Numbered from the stretch's first letter, positions 8,725 to 18,079 are shown. The stretch is 64,000 nt of DNA from Chloracidobacterium sp. (GCA_016716365.1 JADJWM010000017.1:1-64000); one strand, 5' to 3'. Translations and numbers: made by a program. The notes: generated from the letters alone by a model not told the origin.

Positions 8725-11259
8725 TCATCCGGCCGGAGCGTTTGCCTCGGCGGACGAGTCAGAGCTTAAATCCTTGTTAACGACCGCAATTTTATAATCA
8801 CAATCTTCATTTTTGCAATAGTGCACGGTGCCGTCACGCTTTGTCGTCTTCTCGAACAATCGCGGTGCCGAGCAATTCGGGCACGCCTTTTCCACCGGTT
8901 TGTCCCAATAGACCACGTCGCACTTGGGATAATTGACGCATCCGTAGAACACCTTTCCCCGGCGGGATTTTTTTACCGCTATCTCGCCGCCGCATTTTTC
9001 ACACGCGACACCAAGGGTCTCTCGCTTTACGAAATCGCACTTCGGATAGTTCGAACAAGATATGAATTCGCCGAATCGGCCATGCCTCCGGACCAGGTTC
9101 GCCCCATCTTTGGGGCAGATCTCGTCCAGTGGGACAGGTGGTGCCTGCGGTTTTTGGTCACCCTTCGCGATCTTTCGGATGTTCTTGCATTCGGGATAAC
9201 CTGTGCAGCCGTAAAATGAACCAAATCGCCCTTTCTTGAGAGCCATCTCCTTTCCGCAAAGCTCGCAGGGCGGCACCTCTTCGGCTTCGGCTGCCTTGCC
9301 CTGGGCCTCGGGATCACCGTCTGATCCGGCTCGTTTGGTCCCGACCTCCCGCGTATTCTTGCATTCAGGATAGTTCGCACATGCAAGGAACTGCCCGAAG
9401 CGTCCGAACTTTATCACCATCCCAGAGCCGCATTTCTCACACGTCTCATCTGTTGGTATCGAGGTCTTTTTCTTGTTCTTGATCGATTCGGCCGCGTGTT
9501 CGAGGTCTTTTGAGAATTTGTTGTAAAAGCCATGGAGCGCCGAACGCCAATCCAGTTTTCCGTCCTCAATTTCGTCGAGGGCCTCCTCCATCCGGGCCGT
9601 ATAGGCAGTGTTGAATATGTCGTCGAAGCTCTCGATCAAAAGATCGTTCACGGTTACGCCCAGCGGGGTCGGATGAAAACGGCTTTCTACCTTCTCGACA
9701 TACTCCCTTTCCTGGATGGTGGTCATGATGGCTGCGTACGTCGACGGGCGGCCGATGCCCTTCTCTTCAAGTGCCTTTACCAACGTTGCCTCAGAGTATC
9801 TGGGTGGAGGTTCGGTAAAGTGCTGCTCGGGCGTGACCGAGTTCAGCTTCAGTTTTTCGCCTTCTCTGACTGCAGGCAGATTTCGTTCTTCTTCCTCGTC
9901 GTTCTTTTCTTCGGCTCGTTTCGTTTCGGCGGCTTCCTCGTAGACCTTTAAGAAGCCGTCGAACTTTAAGACCGAACCTGTCGCGCGGAACAAGAAACGG
10001 CGGGCCCGGATGTCGATCGTCGTCTGATCGAACACGGCCGCGGTCATCTGGGAGGCGACGAAACGCTGCCAGATCAAGCGGTAAAGCTTCAGTTCATCCG
10101 GCCCCAGTTTGTTCGCCAGGCTTTCCGGCGTCCGGTTCACGTCGGTCGGGCGGATAGCTTCGTGCGCGTCCTGAGCGTCCTTCTTTCCTTTATATCTGTT
10201 GGCCTTCTCGGGCAAATATCGGTCGCCGTATTCCGTCCCAACGAATCCTCGGACCTCATTCAATGCCGCATCGGAAACGCGTGTAGAATCGGTACGCATG
10301 TAGGTGATCAAGCCGACCGCACCCTCGCTCCCCAGCTCGATCCCCTCGTACAGCTTTTGCGCGACCATCATCGTTTTCTTCACCGGGAAGCCGAATTTCC
10401 GCGACGCGTCCTGCTGCAGTTTCGAAGTGATGAAAGGAGGCGTTGGATTTCGCCTACGCTCTTTCGTAGCGACCGAATCGACGATGAAATCTTCTTTCCG
10501 AGCCTCGGAAACGATCGCATCGGCCTCGTCCGAGGTCTTGATATGTACTTCGGTTGACTTCAGGTCCTCATCAAATTTGCTGCTTTTGACGGTTTTATCT
10601 TCGACCTTATAAAGCTTCGAATCAAAGTTCGGCGGCAGCCCCGCAGAAAGGTTCGCGATGATCGACCAATATTCGGTCTTGATGAACGCCTCGATCTCGC
10701 GTTCGCGCTCGACCACTAGGCGAACAGCGACGGTTTGCACGCGGCCCGCGGATAGACGTCCGCCGATCGTCTTCCAGAGAATTGGCGAGACCTTATAGCC
10801 GACCAACCGGTCGAGTATGCGCCGGGTCTGCTGCGCATCCACCAGGTTCTTGTTTACCGGTTTCGGATCCTTGAAGGCGTCCTGGATCGCATTCTTCGTG
10901 ATCTCGTTAAACATCACGCGGTGAACGGGACGGACCGGCTTTTTCGGCACGATCTCTTCTGCAAGGTGCTGGCAGATCGCTTCTCCCTCACGGTCCGGGT
11001 CGGCGGCAAGATAGATCGCCTCGCTCGTTTTGGCCGCCTTTTTCAATTCTGAAATGATCTTCTTGTTGTTGCGTTTCTTGGTATCTGGGATCACCTCGTA
11101 GGTCGGCTCAAAGTCATTTTCGACGTCGACGCCGAGGTCTTTCATCGGAAGGTCCTTGATGTGTCCGATCGAGGCCAGGACGGTGTAATCCTGCCCGAGA
11201 TACTTATTTATTGTTTTCGCCTTGGCCGGCGATTCGACGATTACGAGGTTTTTTGACAT
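8725..11259 (-). CDS. topA: DNA topoisomerase I with five C-terminal zinc ribbons
   Basis: An 844-residue type IA topoisomerase. The Toprim domain opens with LVIVESPAKAKTINKYLG and holds the acidic LAADPDREGEAI motif (about residues 105-120). The catalytic tyrosine lies in GLITYMRTDSTRVS (about 315). From about 585 to the end are five Cys4-type ribbons: CEKCGSGM..CANYPEC, CELCGKEM..CTGYPEC, CPKDGANL..CSNYPKC, CEKCGGEI..CVNYPKC and CPNCSAPR..CKNEDC. The enzyme relaxes negative supercoils behind polymerases. E. coli TopA has fewer canonical ribbons, so this is a longer DNA-binding tail. It lies downstream of dprA with an intrinsic terminator between the two, so it probably has its own promoter in 11260-11390. 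Confidence 0.97.
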   Translation of the reverse strand: MSKNLVIVESPAKAKTINKYLGQDYTVLASIGHIKDLPMKDLGVDVENDFEPTYEVIPDTKKRNNKKIISELKKAAKTSEAIYLAADPDREGEAICQHLAEEIVPKKPVRPVHRVMFNEITKNAIQDAFKDPKPVNKNLVDAQQTRRILDRLVGYKVSPILWKTIGGRLSAGRVQTVAVRLVVEREREIEAFIKTEYWSIIANLSAGLPPNFDSKLYKVEDKTVKSSKFDEDLKSTEVHIKTSDEADAIVSEARKEDFIVDSVATKERRRNPTPPFITSKLQQDASRKFGFPVKKTMMVAQKLYEGIELGSEGAVGLITYMRTDSTRVSDAALNEVRGFVGTEYGDRYLPEKANRYKGKKDAQDAHEAIRPTDVNRTPESLANKLGPDELKLYRLIWQRFVASQMTAAVFDQTTIDIRARRFLFRATGSVLKFDGFLKVYEEAAETKRAEEKNDEEEERNLPAVREGEKLKLNSVTPEQHFTEPPPRYSEATLVKALEEKGIGRPSTYAAIMTTIQEREYVEKVESRFHPTPLGVTVNDLLIESFDDIFNTAYTARMEEALDEIEDGKLDWRSALHGFYNKFSKDLEHAAESIKNKKKTSIPTDETCEKCGSGMVIKFGRFGQFLACANYPECKNTREVGTKRAGSDGDPEAQGKAAEAEEVPPCELCGKEMALKKGRFGSFYGCTGYPECKNIRKIAKGDQKPQAPPVPLDEICPKDGANLVRRHGRFGEFISCSNYPKCDFVKRETLGVACEKCGGEIAVKKSRRGKVFYGCVNYPKCDVVYWDKPVEKACPNCSAPRLFEKTTKRDGTVHYCKNEDCDYKIAVVNKDLSSDSSAEANAPAG

Positions 11260-11390
11260 CTACTTGAACGCTTCTTTGCGATCCCCTTGTTCGTTCTGCC
11301 GATCCGGGCCGTGATATCCGGGCCAGTGTTTCGGCGATCTTTCGTTTTAGCCGTTCCCCCATCACTTTGTCATGGGCGCGAAAAACCAAA

Positions 11391-11427
11391 GAAAAAAATA
11401 TGTCAGCCGCGAAAGAGCCGCGCTGAC
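11391..11427 (-). terminator. Intrinsic terminator after dprA
   Basis: On the minus strand a GC-rich stem (11427-11402, arms GTCAG/CTGAC and CGCG/CGCG with one bulge) is followed by a run of seven T (11398-11392). It lies 85 bases downstream of the dprA stop and upstream of topA. Confidence 0.8.
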
Positions 11428-11513
11428 ATTTTGACTACTAACACCTGGCGCACGATTCTGTCAACGCGGGAATAGAACATACGCTATTTGCCCCGAATCG
11501 ACAAACGGGAAGT

Positions 11514-12647
11514 TCAGAACTGTCTCCGGGCGTAGTTCTTTCCCGGAAGAACCCGGATCAGATCGCGGATGTCCAGGCCCACGAGGGCTGAGTTCAGGTC
11601 GCCGAAAGAAAGGCCGGAACGATCAAGGAGAACATCAATATGAACGGGCTCATCCGGCGAGAGCAGGTCCCACACTCGCGACTCGCTATCGTTCATCCCG
11701 GACGGGCGAAGCTCCGGCCGCTGTTGAGATGCTCCACCGCCATTTTCGCTTTCGATCCTGGGCGGAAGGATAGCTGCAGCGACATCGCTCGGGAATTCAG
11801 CGACAATGTCCTGCCACTGCTGCACGAGTTTCGCGCCGGCCTTGATAAGGTAATTGGTCCCGAAGGAATTCCGCGAAGTAATGTTGCCGGGCACCGCCAT
11901 TACCTCCCGATCCTGTTCCGCGGCGAGCCGGGCAGTGATCAGCGAACCGCTGTTCTCGGTCGCCTCGACGATCAGGACGCCAAGGCTCAGTCCGCTGATT
12001 ATTCGGTTACGATACGGAAAATTCTCACCGATCGGCGGTGTGCCGAGCGGGAATTGCGACACTACGGCGCCGCCACTTTCAAGTATCTCGCGAACGAGCC
12101 TTGTATTCTCTCGCGGATAGACGGAATCGATGCCGGTTCCCAGGACCGCGATCGTCTTGCCGCCCCCCTTGATCGCTCCCTTATGCGCCGCCGCATCGAT
12201 CCCGCGTGCCAGGCCTGAGATTATACAGATTCCGCGTGCCGCAAGGTCTCCGCTCAATAGTTCGGCAGCATTTTCACCGTAGGTCGAGGCCTTTCTCGAA
12301 CCGACAACCGCGACGCCAGGCTGATTGAAGCACCCTTGCCAGTCACCCCTCACATATAAGGTTAGCGGCGGATCGGCGATCTCGCGGAGATAAGCAGGAT
12401 AATTGCCGTCGTCCAGGATCAAAATATCCCCGCCGAGCGCCTTTACCCGCTCAAACTCCTTATCGGCCGCATCCTCGAATTCGCGTTTGATGAGGCTCTC
12501 GATCGTCTCCGGCTGCAGCCGGAGCTGCTCAAGCTCGGAACGTCGTGCCTGGAAAACGGCATCCGCCGACCCGAACCGCTCCAGTAGCCTCGTCGCGGCT
12601 CGCGGCCCGATCCCCGGGGTCATGTTCAGGGCGATCCACAATTTCAT
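11514..12647 (-). CDS. dprA: DNA processing protein DprA
   Basis: A 377-residue DprA/Smf protein that loads RecA on incoming single-stranded DNA during natural transformation. An N-terminal helix-hairpin-helix (NMTPGIGPRAATRLLERFG, residues 8-26) precedes the Rossmann-like core: VAVVGSRKASTYGENAAE, IISGLARGIDAAAHKGAI, VLGTGIDSVYPREN, NRIISGLSLGVLIVEA and GSLITARLAAEQDREVMAVPG. It ends in a winged-helix domain (ESRVWDLLSPDEPVHIDVLL). All DprA signature motifs are present, so the host may be competent. It starts 57 bases downstream of the selenocysteine tRNA on the same strand and ends before its own terminator. Confidence 0.96.
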   Translation of the reverse strand: MKLWIALNMTPGIGPRAATRLLERFGSADAVFQARRSELEQLRLQPETIESLIKREFEDAADKEFERVKALGGDILILDDGNYPAYLREIADPPLTLYVRGDWQGCFNQPGVAVVGSRKASTYGENAAELLSGDLAARGICIISGLARGIDAAAHKGAIKGGGKTIAVLGTGIDSVYPRENTRLVREILESGGAVVSQFPLGTPPIGENFPYRNRIISGLSLGVLIVEATENSGSLITARLAAEQDREVMAVPGNITSRNSFGTNYLIKAGAKLVQQWQDIVAEFPSDVAAAILPPRIESENGGGASQQRPELRPSGMNDSESRVWDLLSPDEPVHIDVLLDRSGLSFGDLNSALVGLDIRDLIRVLPGKNYARRQF

Positions 12648-12703
12648 ATTTTGGATCTTAGGTTATGGATCGAGAGTCACCCTTGATCCATCACCCGATT
12701 TTT

Positions 12704-12802
12704 TGGCGGAGGCGTGTGGGAGTCGAACCCACCCAGGCGCGCTCTCGCACGCCCGCTGACGGTTTTGAAGACCGCGCCCGTCACCGGACAGGATTCGCCT
12801 CC
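12704..12802 (-). tRNA. selC: tRNA-Sec (anticodon TCA)
   Basis: On the minus strand a 99-base tRNA runs from GGAGGCGA at 12802 to the encoded CCA at 12706-12704. The acceptor arms GGAGGCG/CGCCTCC pair perfectly, with discriminator G. The anticodon loop CTTCAAA, with anticodon TCA at 12768-12766, reads UGA. A long variable arm (GCGGGCGTGCGAGAGCGCGC region) and the T arm GGTGGGTTCGACTCCCAC complete the molecule. Length and long extra arm fit bacterial tRNA-Sec, which is charged with serine, converted by SelA and delivered by SelB. It sits between a small secreted protein gene and dprA, with no selA or selB in the window. A Sec-containing selD lies at 47 kb. Confidence 0.96.
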
Positions 12803-12806
12803 GTGT

Positions 12807-13334
12807 TCAAGGTTCTGAGTAGAGGCATCTTACGTTCTGCACCGAGACCGTCTCGAACTTTGCCGTTCTTGCGTTTGGCCTCCACAGCTTCCGCGGCGTA
12901 AAGATGCCCCGCCTTCTATCTAACCGGCCGATCCCGATCAACTCTGATTCGACCCTTCGGCCTCGGGTGCACTCGAACGAGGGGTCCGAAAACTCGAGAA
13001 CGCGGTCCGCCGCCGCAACGTTTGGAAATTCAAGTACATCCTTGACCTCCCAGGCGGTCACCCCTCCCTTTTCGTCGCGCGCGATAGAAACCTCGAGCCA
13101 GAACATCATCGTCCGCCCTTTCTCGAGTGTCGAAACCCCAAGGACCGGATCTGCATTGATATCGCCGATCAGTCCGCCCCCGCGGTGCGTAAAACCGTTT
13201 TGAAGCTTGCCGAGGATCTCTGGGGCCTCGTATCGGTAACCTATGTATTCAGAGGCTTTCGGGGTTTGGGCATCGGCCGAATAAGCCAAGGCCGCGGCAA
13301 GGATCGCAAGCGCGGCCTTCTTAACTCCTATCAT
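12807..13334 (-). CDS. Secreted protein of unknown function
   Basis: A 175-residue protein with a signal peptide (residues 1-22, cleaved near YSADA-QT). The mature part has alternating short strands (GYRYEAPEIL, MMFWLEVSIA, VTAWEVKDVLEFP) and two cysteines (in FECTRGRR and VRCLYSEP) that may form a disulfide. I recognise no family. It ends only 4 bases before the tRNA-Sec and runs in the same direction, so its transcript may include the tRNA. Confidence 0.7.
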   Translation of the reverse strand: MIGVKKAALAILAAALAYSADAQTPKASEYIGYRYEAPEILGKLQNGFTHRGGGLIGDINADPVLGVSTLEKGRTMMFWLEVSIARDEKGGVTAWEVKDVLEFPNVAAADRVLEFSDPSFECTRGRRVESELIGIGRLDRRRGIFTPRKLWRPNARTAKFETVSVQNVRCLYSEP

Positions 13335-13366
13335 AGTCCCTCCACCTTTGGATCGCGCCGGGCGAA

Positions 13367-14504
13367 CTAGCCGGCGATCAGAGATGTGACCAGTGCGGCT
13401 CTGGGCGGAATATCGCTCACCAGGATATGTTCGCGTAGCGTGTGGGCACCGTCTCCGGTAATACCCAGGCCGTCCAATACAGGTACGCCGAGCGCCGCAA
13501 CGAAATTGCCGTCGGACGCTCCGCCGACCTGCATCTCACCCAATTCATATCCGAATGTCTCACCCGCAGAACGTGCTTTTTCGAAAAGGGCAGCGACGGC
13601 TTCGGTCCTCTCGAGCGGCGGCCGATTTATCCCGCCCGTTACAGTCAGGGAGACACGTTCGTCAAACGGTTTGAGCGCCTTTATCGCACTATCGACACGT
13701 TCCGCCTCCGCCGCACTCTCGAAGCGAACATCGACGGCGCACTCCGCATGTTCCGGGATCACGTTGGTGGTCGTGCCTCCAACGATGGTACAAACGTTCA
13801 CGGTGGTTCCCGTCGAAGGGTCGTTCAACTCATGAAGCCGTTCTATCTGCCGTGATAGGTCGAGGATCGCACTCGCTCCTTTTTCAGGGTCTAGCCCGGC
13901 GTGGGCCGGAATACCATGTGCCTTGACCGTATACATTCCCGTTCCTTTGCGTCCGGTCTTGACGCGGCCAGCGGCCGAGGGTTCAAGGATCAAACAGTGA
14001 TCGGCCAGTGAAGCTTCGCGTTCGACCAACTCGCGACCGGTGTAGCTCCCTACCTCTTCGTCACACGTCAGAAGTATGTTTACGGGCCTCGCAGGCGGCT
14101 TTCCCCGCGTCGGAGATATAACGGATAGCTTCGAGCATTACAACGATATTCGCCTTCATATCGAAGATGCCGCACCCATAAAAAAGGTCACCGTCGATAC
14201 GCGTTGGGTTTTCGACTTTGCTGCCTAACGGGTGGACGGTGTCCGTATGGCCCAGGATCATGATCGGTTTAGCCGTGTCCGGAAACGCCCTTATAGCCAA
14301 ATGTTCGCCGTAACCCTCAGCCGGAGTTCGCTCAATGATCAGTTCTGGCGAGATCGCCGCCGCCCATTCGGCGATCTTATCAACAACCTGGGTGCTCCCG
14401 CCCATATCACGCGACGGTGATTCGATCTCCACAAGTTCCGTGATCATGTCGACCATCGGGCCTCGCCGGCTTTCGAAGTATTCCAAGATGGGATGTTCGG
14501 CCAT
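13367..14504 (-). pseudogene. M20 family peptidase (CPG2/ArgE type), one frame break
   Basis: Two minus-strand frames join into one M20 dinuclear zinc hydrolase of about 378 residues. The first part, from ATG at 14504 (MAEHPILEYFESRRGP), carries ILGHTDTVHP (metal His and Asp) and GCGIFDMKANI (bridging Asp). The frame changes between about 14060 and 14100, and the second part resumes with LLTCDEEVGSYTGREL (catalytic Glu-Glu), then the lid/dimerisation domain (GIPAHAGLDPEKGASAI) and the last His near GDGAHTLREH. The arrangement is closest to glutamate carboxypeptidase/carboxypeptidase G2 types. Nothing is missing other than the frame, so a one-base sequence error is likely. The substrate is unknown. 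Confidence 0.85.
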
Positions 14505-14538
14505 CAGTTTGATTTCCATGCGGGCAGGCAACACTTTG

Positions 14539-15483
14539 CTAATTCCCAAATATACCGTTCAGCGTCTCGCCCATCCGATATCCGGCTCGGGTCAATCTCG
14601 ATTCGGCGACCCGAAATGCGTTTCGGCGGTAATCGGCACTAGGGGTTTCGAATCGTTTAAGGTCTGAGCGAAAAACCTCGTTCTGCGCGAGCCGGAGGCT
14701 CTCGTCCTTCCACGCTGCGTAGTTAGACAAAGATAGCCCCGCCTTTTCGGCGTCAAACGGGTAACGCGACATCATCATTTCTGCCACGACCTTAACGTAA
14801 CAACCCTCGCAAATGCCGAAGTCATACGGAATGTTGCGCGGGACGATGGAATCCCAGAACCAGTGCAGATTCTGCTGTTCGGCCCGCGGCGCACCCTGGG
14901 GCGAGATCAGGAACGTGTTTCCGCCGACGTCACCGTTCGGTTCAACGTCCGTCACTCTGCTCGAGGTATGCAGCGGTTGATGAATGTCGCCGCCAATATG
15001 GAGAAACCAGGCGAGAGGAACCGCTTTGTCCTTGTCGGCCACGGCCGGATCGCGAAGCACCTTCTCAAATTCGGCCAATTTTTCTATTGCCTGGCCATCC
15101 GGTTTTCGGTCGGCGATCAGCTCTGCTTTTCCGCTGACATCCCGCCAGAAAACCGAGGTATAGTGCCAATCGCTCTTGTGATATTTCTCATATCGGACCG
15201 GGAAAGAGCGTTCCCGGATTATATCCGCCCAGGTCGGCACCAGCATGAAATAATCAAGCTGTTTTTCCGCATCGGACCGAACACCATAAAACTGATAATA
15301 AACGGCAAGGTGTGAATCCTCAGGCGCCGACCTCAGGATCTTGATCACCCTTTCACGGGCCGCGGGTGACAAACGCTGCCATGCGATGTAACCGGTTATC
15401 TTGTGGCCCACATCGTCCCATCCAAGCATCTGTCCGGGCAAAAGGACACAAAAGGCTACGGCTATCAGTAATTTTTTCCTCAT
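14539..15483 (-). CDS. Secreted S1/P1-type zinc nuclease
   Basis: Start chosen at ATG 15483 because it begins a signal peptide (MRKKLLIAVAFCVLLPGQML). Cleavage after LG would leave Trp as residue 1, and in S1/P1 nucleases the N-terminal Trp coordinates zinc. The other ligands are present in order: WDDVGHKITGYIAWQRL (His), DYFMLVPTWAD (Asp), SDWHYTSVFW (His), FLHIGGDIHQPLH (His, Asp, His) and NLHWFWDS (His, Asp). The family degrades single-stranded DNA and RNA, releasing 5' nucleotides. At about 314 residues it has the usual length. A nearby upstream ATG would add 43 residues ahead of the signal peptide and is unlikely. It ends just upstream of the M20 peptidase on the same strand. Confidence 0.9.
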   Translation of the reverse strand: MRKKLLIAVAFCVLLPGQMLGWDDVGHKITGYIAWQRLSPAARERVIKILRSAPEDSHLAVYYQFYGVRSDAEKQLDYFMLVPTWADIIRERSFPVRYEKYHKSDWHYTSVFWRDVSGKAELIADRKPDGQAIEKLAEFEKVLRDPAVADKDKAVPLAWFLHIGGDIHQPLHTSSRVTDVEPNGDVGGNTFLISPQGAPRAEQQNLHWFWDSIVPRNIPYDFGICEGCYVKVVAEMMMSRYPFDAEKAGLSLSNYAAWKDESLRLAQNEVFRSDLKRFETPSADYRRNAFRVAESRLTRAGYRMGETLNGIFGN

Positions 15484-15684
15484 TAACCCAACTTTTTTCC
15501 TCGAATCTTTTTGGAAGATTCTATCGAATACGCGTAATAGAAGGAAACGGGGTGATTCCTTTAATTTAATGAGGCAAACTTTTTCGAAATTGCCACATCC
15601 TAAATTACGCAAATCTTTCCCCTTTTCTCGTTCTATACAGTGTGTGTAACCGGATCGGTTGCCGGAGCAAGAGGTGAAAAAGGT

Positions 15685-15942
15685 ATGCAGTTGATATTAG
15701 AACAGAATCTGCTTGGTGAAAATGCGGTCGCTCCCGAAGCCGACCCTTTTGGAAACAAGATCGGATTATTTGCTTCGCTTTTCGGTTGCTGGCACAAGCG
15801 GCTTACGAGGCCGTTCACCAGCGACATGAAGACCTACATGGCATGTGTCGAATGCGGTGCCAGAAAGAAGGTTGACACGAAAAATTTTAAAGTATCGAGG
15901 GCGTTTTACTACCCTCCTTCGGTGCCGTTCAACCGTAACTGA
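15685..15942 (+). CDS. Small zinc-ribbon-like protein
   Basis: An 85-residue protein; the ATG at 15685 is preferred because an AGGTG ribosome site precedes it. The C-terminal half contains FGCWHKRLTRPFT and, 17 residues on, MACVECGARKKVD: one Cys-Trp-His and one CxxC that could bind a metal in a half-ribbon fold. The same pattern (GCxHxxxSRPFT then CxxCGAR) occurs, as far as I recall, in small uncharacterised acidobacterial proteins. No partner gene is evident; both neighbours point toward it and it has its own terminator at 15992. Confidence 0.65.
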   Translation: MQLILEQNLLGENAVAPEADPFGNKIGLFASLFGCWHKRLTRPFTSDMKTYMACVECGARKKVDTKNFKVSRAFYYPPSVPFNRN

Positions 15943-15991
15943 ACGAATTCATAATCGTCCTGTCTTACTAACCTTCCAAGACAAACCTACC

Positions 15992-16021
15992 GAAGGCCGC
16001 TTTGCAAAGAAAGCGGCCTTC
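15992..16021. terminator. Bidirectional intrinsic terminator
   Basis: A perfect 12-base stem (15992-16003 with 16010-16021) with a 6-base loop separates the small zinc-ribbon gene (plus) from the ketoacyl synthase (minus). Confidence 0.85.
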
Positions 16022-16038
16022 TTCCCTTCTTGAGCGCG

Positions 16039-17304
16039 TCATAACGATCGCAGGACAAATGCCGAGTTCTTTGAACCGAAACCGATGCAGTTGCACAAGG
16101 CCGCGTTCACACTCCCGGGACGTGAATGGTTCGGAACGTAATCCAGGTCGCAATCCGGATCGGGTACATCCAGGTTGATCGTCGGCGGAAGGATGCCCTC
16201 GTTCAGCGCCAGGAGTGCCGCCCCGACGCCCGCCGCACCCGTCGCTCCTTGCGGATGGCCGATCTGGGATTTAACGGCCGACATTGGGATCGAGAACGAA
16301 TCGGCGCCGAATGCTCGCTTTATCGCTTGGGTCTCGATCCGGTCGTTCAGCACCGTCGACGTGCCGTGCAGGCACACAAGATCGATATCATTCGGCGTCA
16401 GGCCGGCATCTTCGATCGCCAGCGTCATCGCCCTTGCCGGTTCGATGCCGTCTTCTTCCAGGCGAACGCGGTGATAGGCGTCGCATGTCGAACCGTACCC
16501 GGCGATCTCGGCATAGATCCGAGCTCCGCGGGCCGTCGCGTCTTCTAGAGGTTCGAGAATGTAGACCCAGGACCCTTCGCCCAGCACCATCCCCGAGCGG
16601 TCCTTCGAGAAAGGCCGGGAAGCCCGATCCGGTTCATCGTTCCACTTGTTCGTACAGATCTTCATAACCTCAAACCCCTTTAGGATCCCGGGCGAGATCG
16701 GCGCGTCGACCCCGCCCGCAAACATAAAGTCCTGCCGCCCAAGCGCAATGTGCTCGGCCGCGTAAAATATCGCGTCAGTGGATGAGGTGCAGCCTGTCGA
16801 GATCACGTGAGAGAGGCCGTGAATACCGAAGACCATCGAGAGTTCGGACGACAGGCCGCCGTGCGTCGAGGCGGGAATAGTGTAAATGCTGCCCTTGCCC
16901 GCGTTTCCGGAGAACCAGTATCCGAATTGCTTTTCGGTGAACGAGAGCCCTCCGCCGCCCGTTCCAAGCATCACGCCGAACCGTCGCCTCGTTTCAAGAT
17001 CCATTGACGCGGGCTCGATTCCGGCGTCCGTCGCCGCCTCGCGCGCTGCGGCCAAGGCTAGCGGGACCGTCCTCGGAACGTGCTGCCGGTCTTTGCTCTG
17101 CAACTGCTCCTTCCAATCGAATTCGAGTATTTCCGCTGCGATCTGAATATCGAACTCACTCGGATCAAAGCTCCGGATCCGACGGACACCGCTTACACCG
17201 GTTATCAGTCCCTGCCAGAAGGCCTCGCGCCCGATCCCGATCGGAGTGACGCAGCCGAAACCGGTGATTACCACCCTTCGCGGGCGTACGAATTGATTGA
17301 ACAT
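16039..17304 (-). CDS. Beta-ketoacyl-ACP synthase (KAS II/FabF family)
   Basis: A 421-residue condensing enzyme; start at ATG 17304 gives MFNQFVRPRRVVITGFG, the usual family N-terminus. The catalytic triad is complete: Cys in HVISTGCTSSTDAI (about residue 165), His in VCLHGTSTVLND and His in SQIGHPQGATGAAG. It elongates acyl-ACP with malonyl-ACP by decarboxylative condensation. The active-site context TGCTSSTDA is closer to KS-alpha/FabF-like enzymes of specialised pathways than to E. coli FabF, which has ACATSAH-type context. No acyl carrier protein or other pathway gene is adjacent, so its role (housekeeping or specialised) is open. Confidence 0.85.
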   Translation of the reverse strand: MFNQFVRPRRVVITGFGCVTPIGIGREAFWQGLITGVSGVRRIRSFDPSEFDIQIAAEILEFDWKEQLQSKDRQHVPRTVPLALAAAREAATDAGIEPASMDLETRRRFGVMLGTGGGGLSFTEKQFGYWFSGNAGKGSIYTIPASTHGGLSSELSMVFGIHGLSHVISTGCTSSTDAIFYAAEHIALGRQDFMFAGGVDAPISPGILKGFEVMKICTNKWNDEPDRASRPFSKDRSGMVLGEGSWVYILEPLEDATARGARIYAEIAGYGSTCDAYHRVRLEEDGIEPARAMTLAIEDAGLTPNDIDLVCLHGTSTVLNDRIETQAIKRAFGADSFSIPMSAVKSQIGHPQGATGAAGVGAALLALNEGILPPTINLDVPDPDCDLDYVPNHSRPGSVNAALCNCIGFGSKNSAFVLRSL

Positions 17305-17368
17305 AGAAAGTTTTTGGATTCCCGCCGGTCGCGACCGGGCCGGCCGCATGCACCGAATAGGTTTCGGA

Positions 17369-18079
17369 TCATTTAGCAAGCCAGGCGTCGAACACCCAAC
17401 CCGTGATCCCGGCATATTCGACCAGGCACCACCGGCCCGAGCGTCCACCTATCGATTTCCTGTACGGCTCGCAATCGATGATCTCCAACTCGGTTCCGTG
17501 GGGGATCTTCGCCAGCCGTATGCCTCGATCGCTGTCGGGCAGGCTCCGCAAAGCAAGAAAACCGTCGTTGGGCGAATTTACCCTCGCCACGTCCGGAATA
17601 TCCGGGTCGTCTTCGGGCTCTGCGTCACCGGGGCCGGCATTCCGCTTCTGCTCGTCCAATTGACGCTGGATGTTGGCGATCTCCTCGCGAAGGCGGTCTT
17701 TCTCCGGGTCGGTTGCCGGAGTCCCGGTTGGTGATTGCATCGGCGATGGGCTTGGGGTCCCCGATCCATTCATTCCCGGTTGGAAATATATCAATGCTCC
17801 AACGATCCCGATCCCCGCCACTCCAAGAATTACCACTACCGCAATTATCGCCAAGACCTTAACCCATGTATTGGACGCCTTGGCTGGCTGGGCTCTCTTC
17901 TCCGGTGAGACCCATGTCACCTGGTCCGGCGGCAAGTCGACCTTCAATCCGCCGTGCCCGACCTTTCGAACGACGGTTTCCTGTTCAGCTTCCGCAGCGG
18001 TGAGCGGTGATCCGTCCGAGAGGCAGAAGCTTAAGCTGTCGTCCGTATAGGTTGTCTTGCAGACCGAACATTGCTTCAT
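17369..18079 (-). CDS. Zinc-ribbon, membrane-anchored SH3b domain protein
   Basis: A 236-residue protein with four parts: an N-terminal Cys motif (MKQCSVCKTTYTDDSLSFCLSDG, residues 1-23); one membrane helix (VLAIIAVVVILGVAGIGIVG, about 92-112); a Pro/Ser/Thr linker and short coiled coil (DRLREEIANIQRQLDEQKR, about 140-158); and a bacterial SH3 domain from about 175 (VNSPNDGFLALRSLPDSD to AGITGWVFDAWLAK). SH3b domains often bind cell-wall peptides. The cytosolic ribbon with external SH3b arrangement suggests envelope sensing, but this is inference. It follows the DsbA gene on the same strand with a 60-base gap. Confidence 0.75.
   Translation of the reverse strand: MKQCSVCKTTYTDDSLSFCLSDGSPLTAAEAEQETVVRKVGHGGLKVDLPPDQVTWVSPEKRAQPAKASNTWVKVLAIIAVVVILGVAGIGIVGALIYFQPGMNGSGTPSPSPMQSPTGTPATDPEKDRLREEIANIQRQLDEQKRNAGPGDAEPEDDPDIPDVARVNSPNDGFLALRSLPDSDRGIRLAKIPHGTELEIIDCEPYRKSIGGRSGRWCLVEYAGITGWVFDAWLAK

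Noticed and set aside
11204..11389. Minus-strand 61-codon frame over the topA start
   Set aside because: Overlaps topA and its upstream region with arginine-rich, family-less sequence; a shadow frame.
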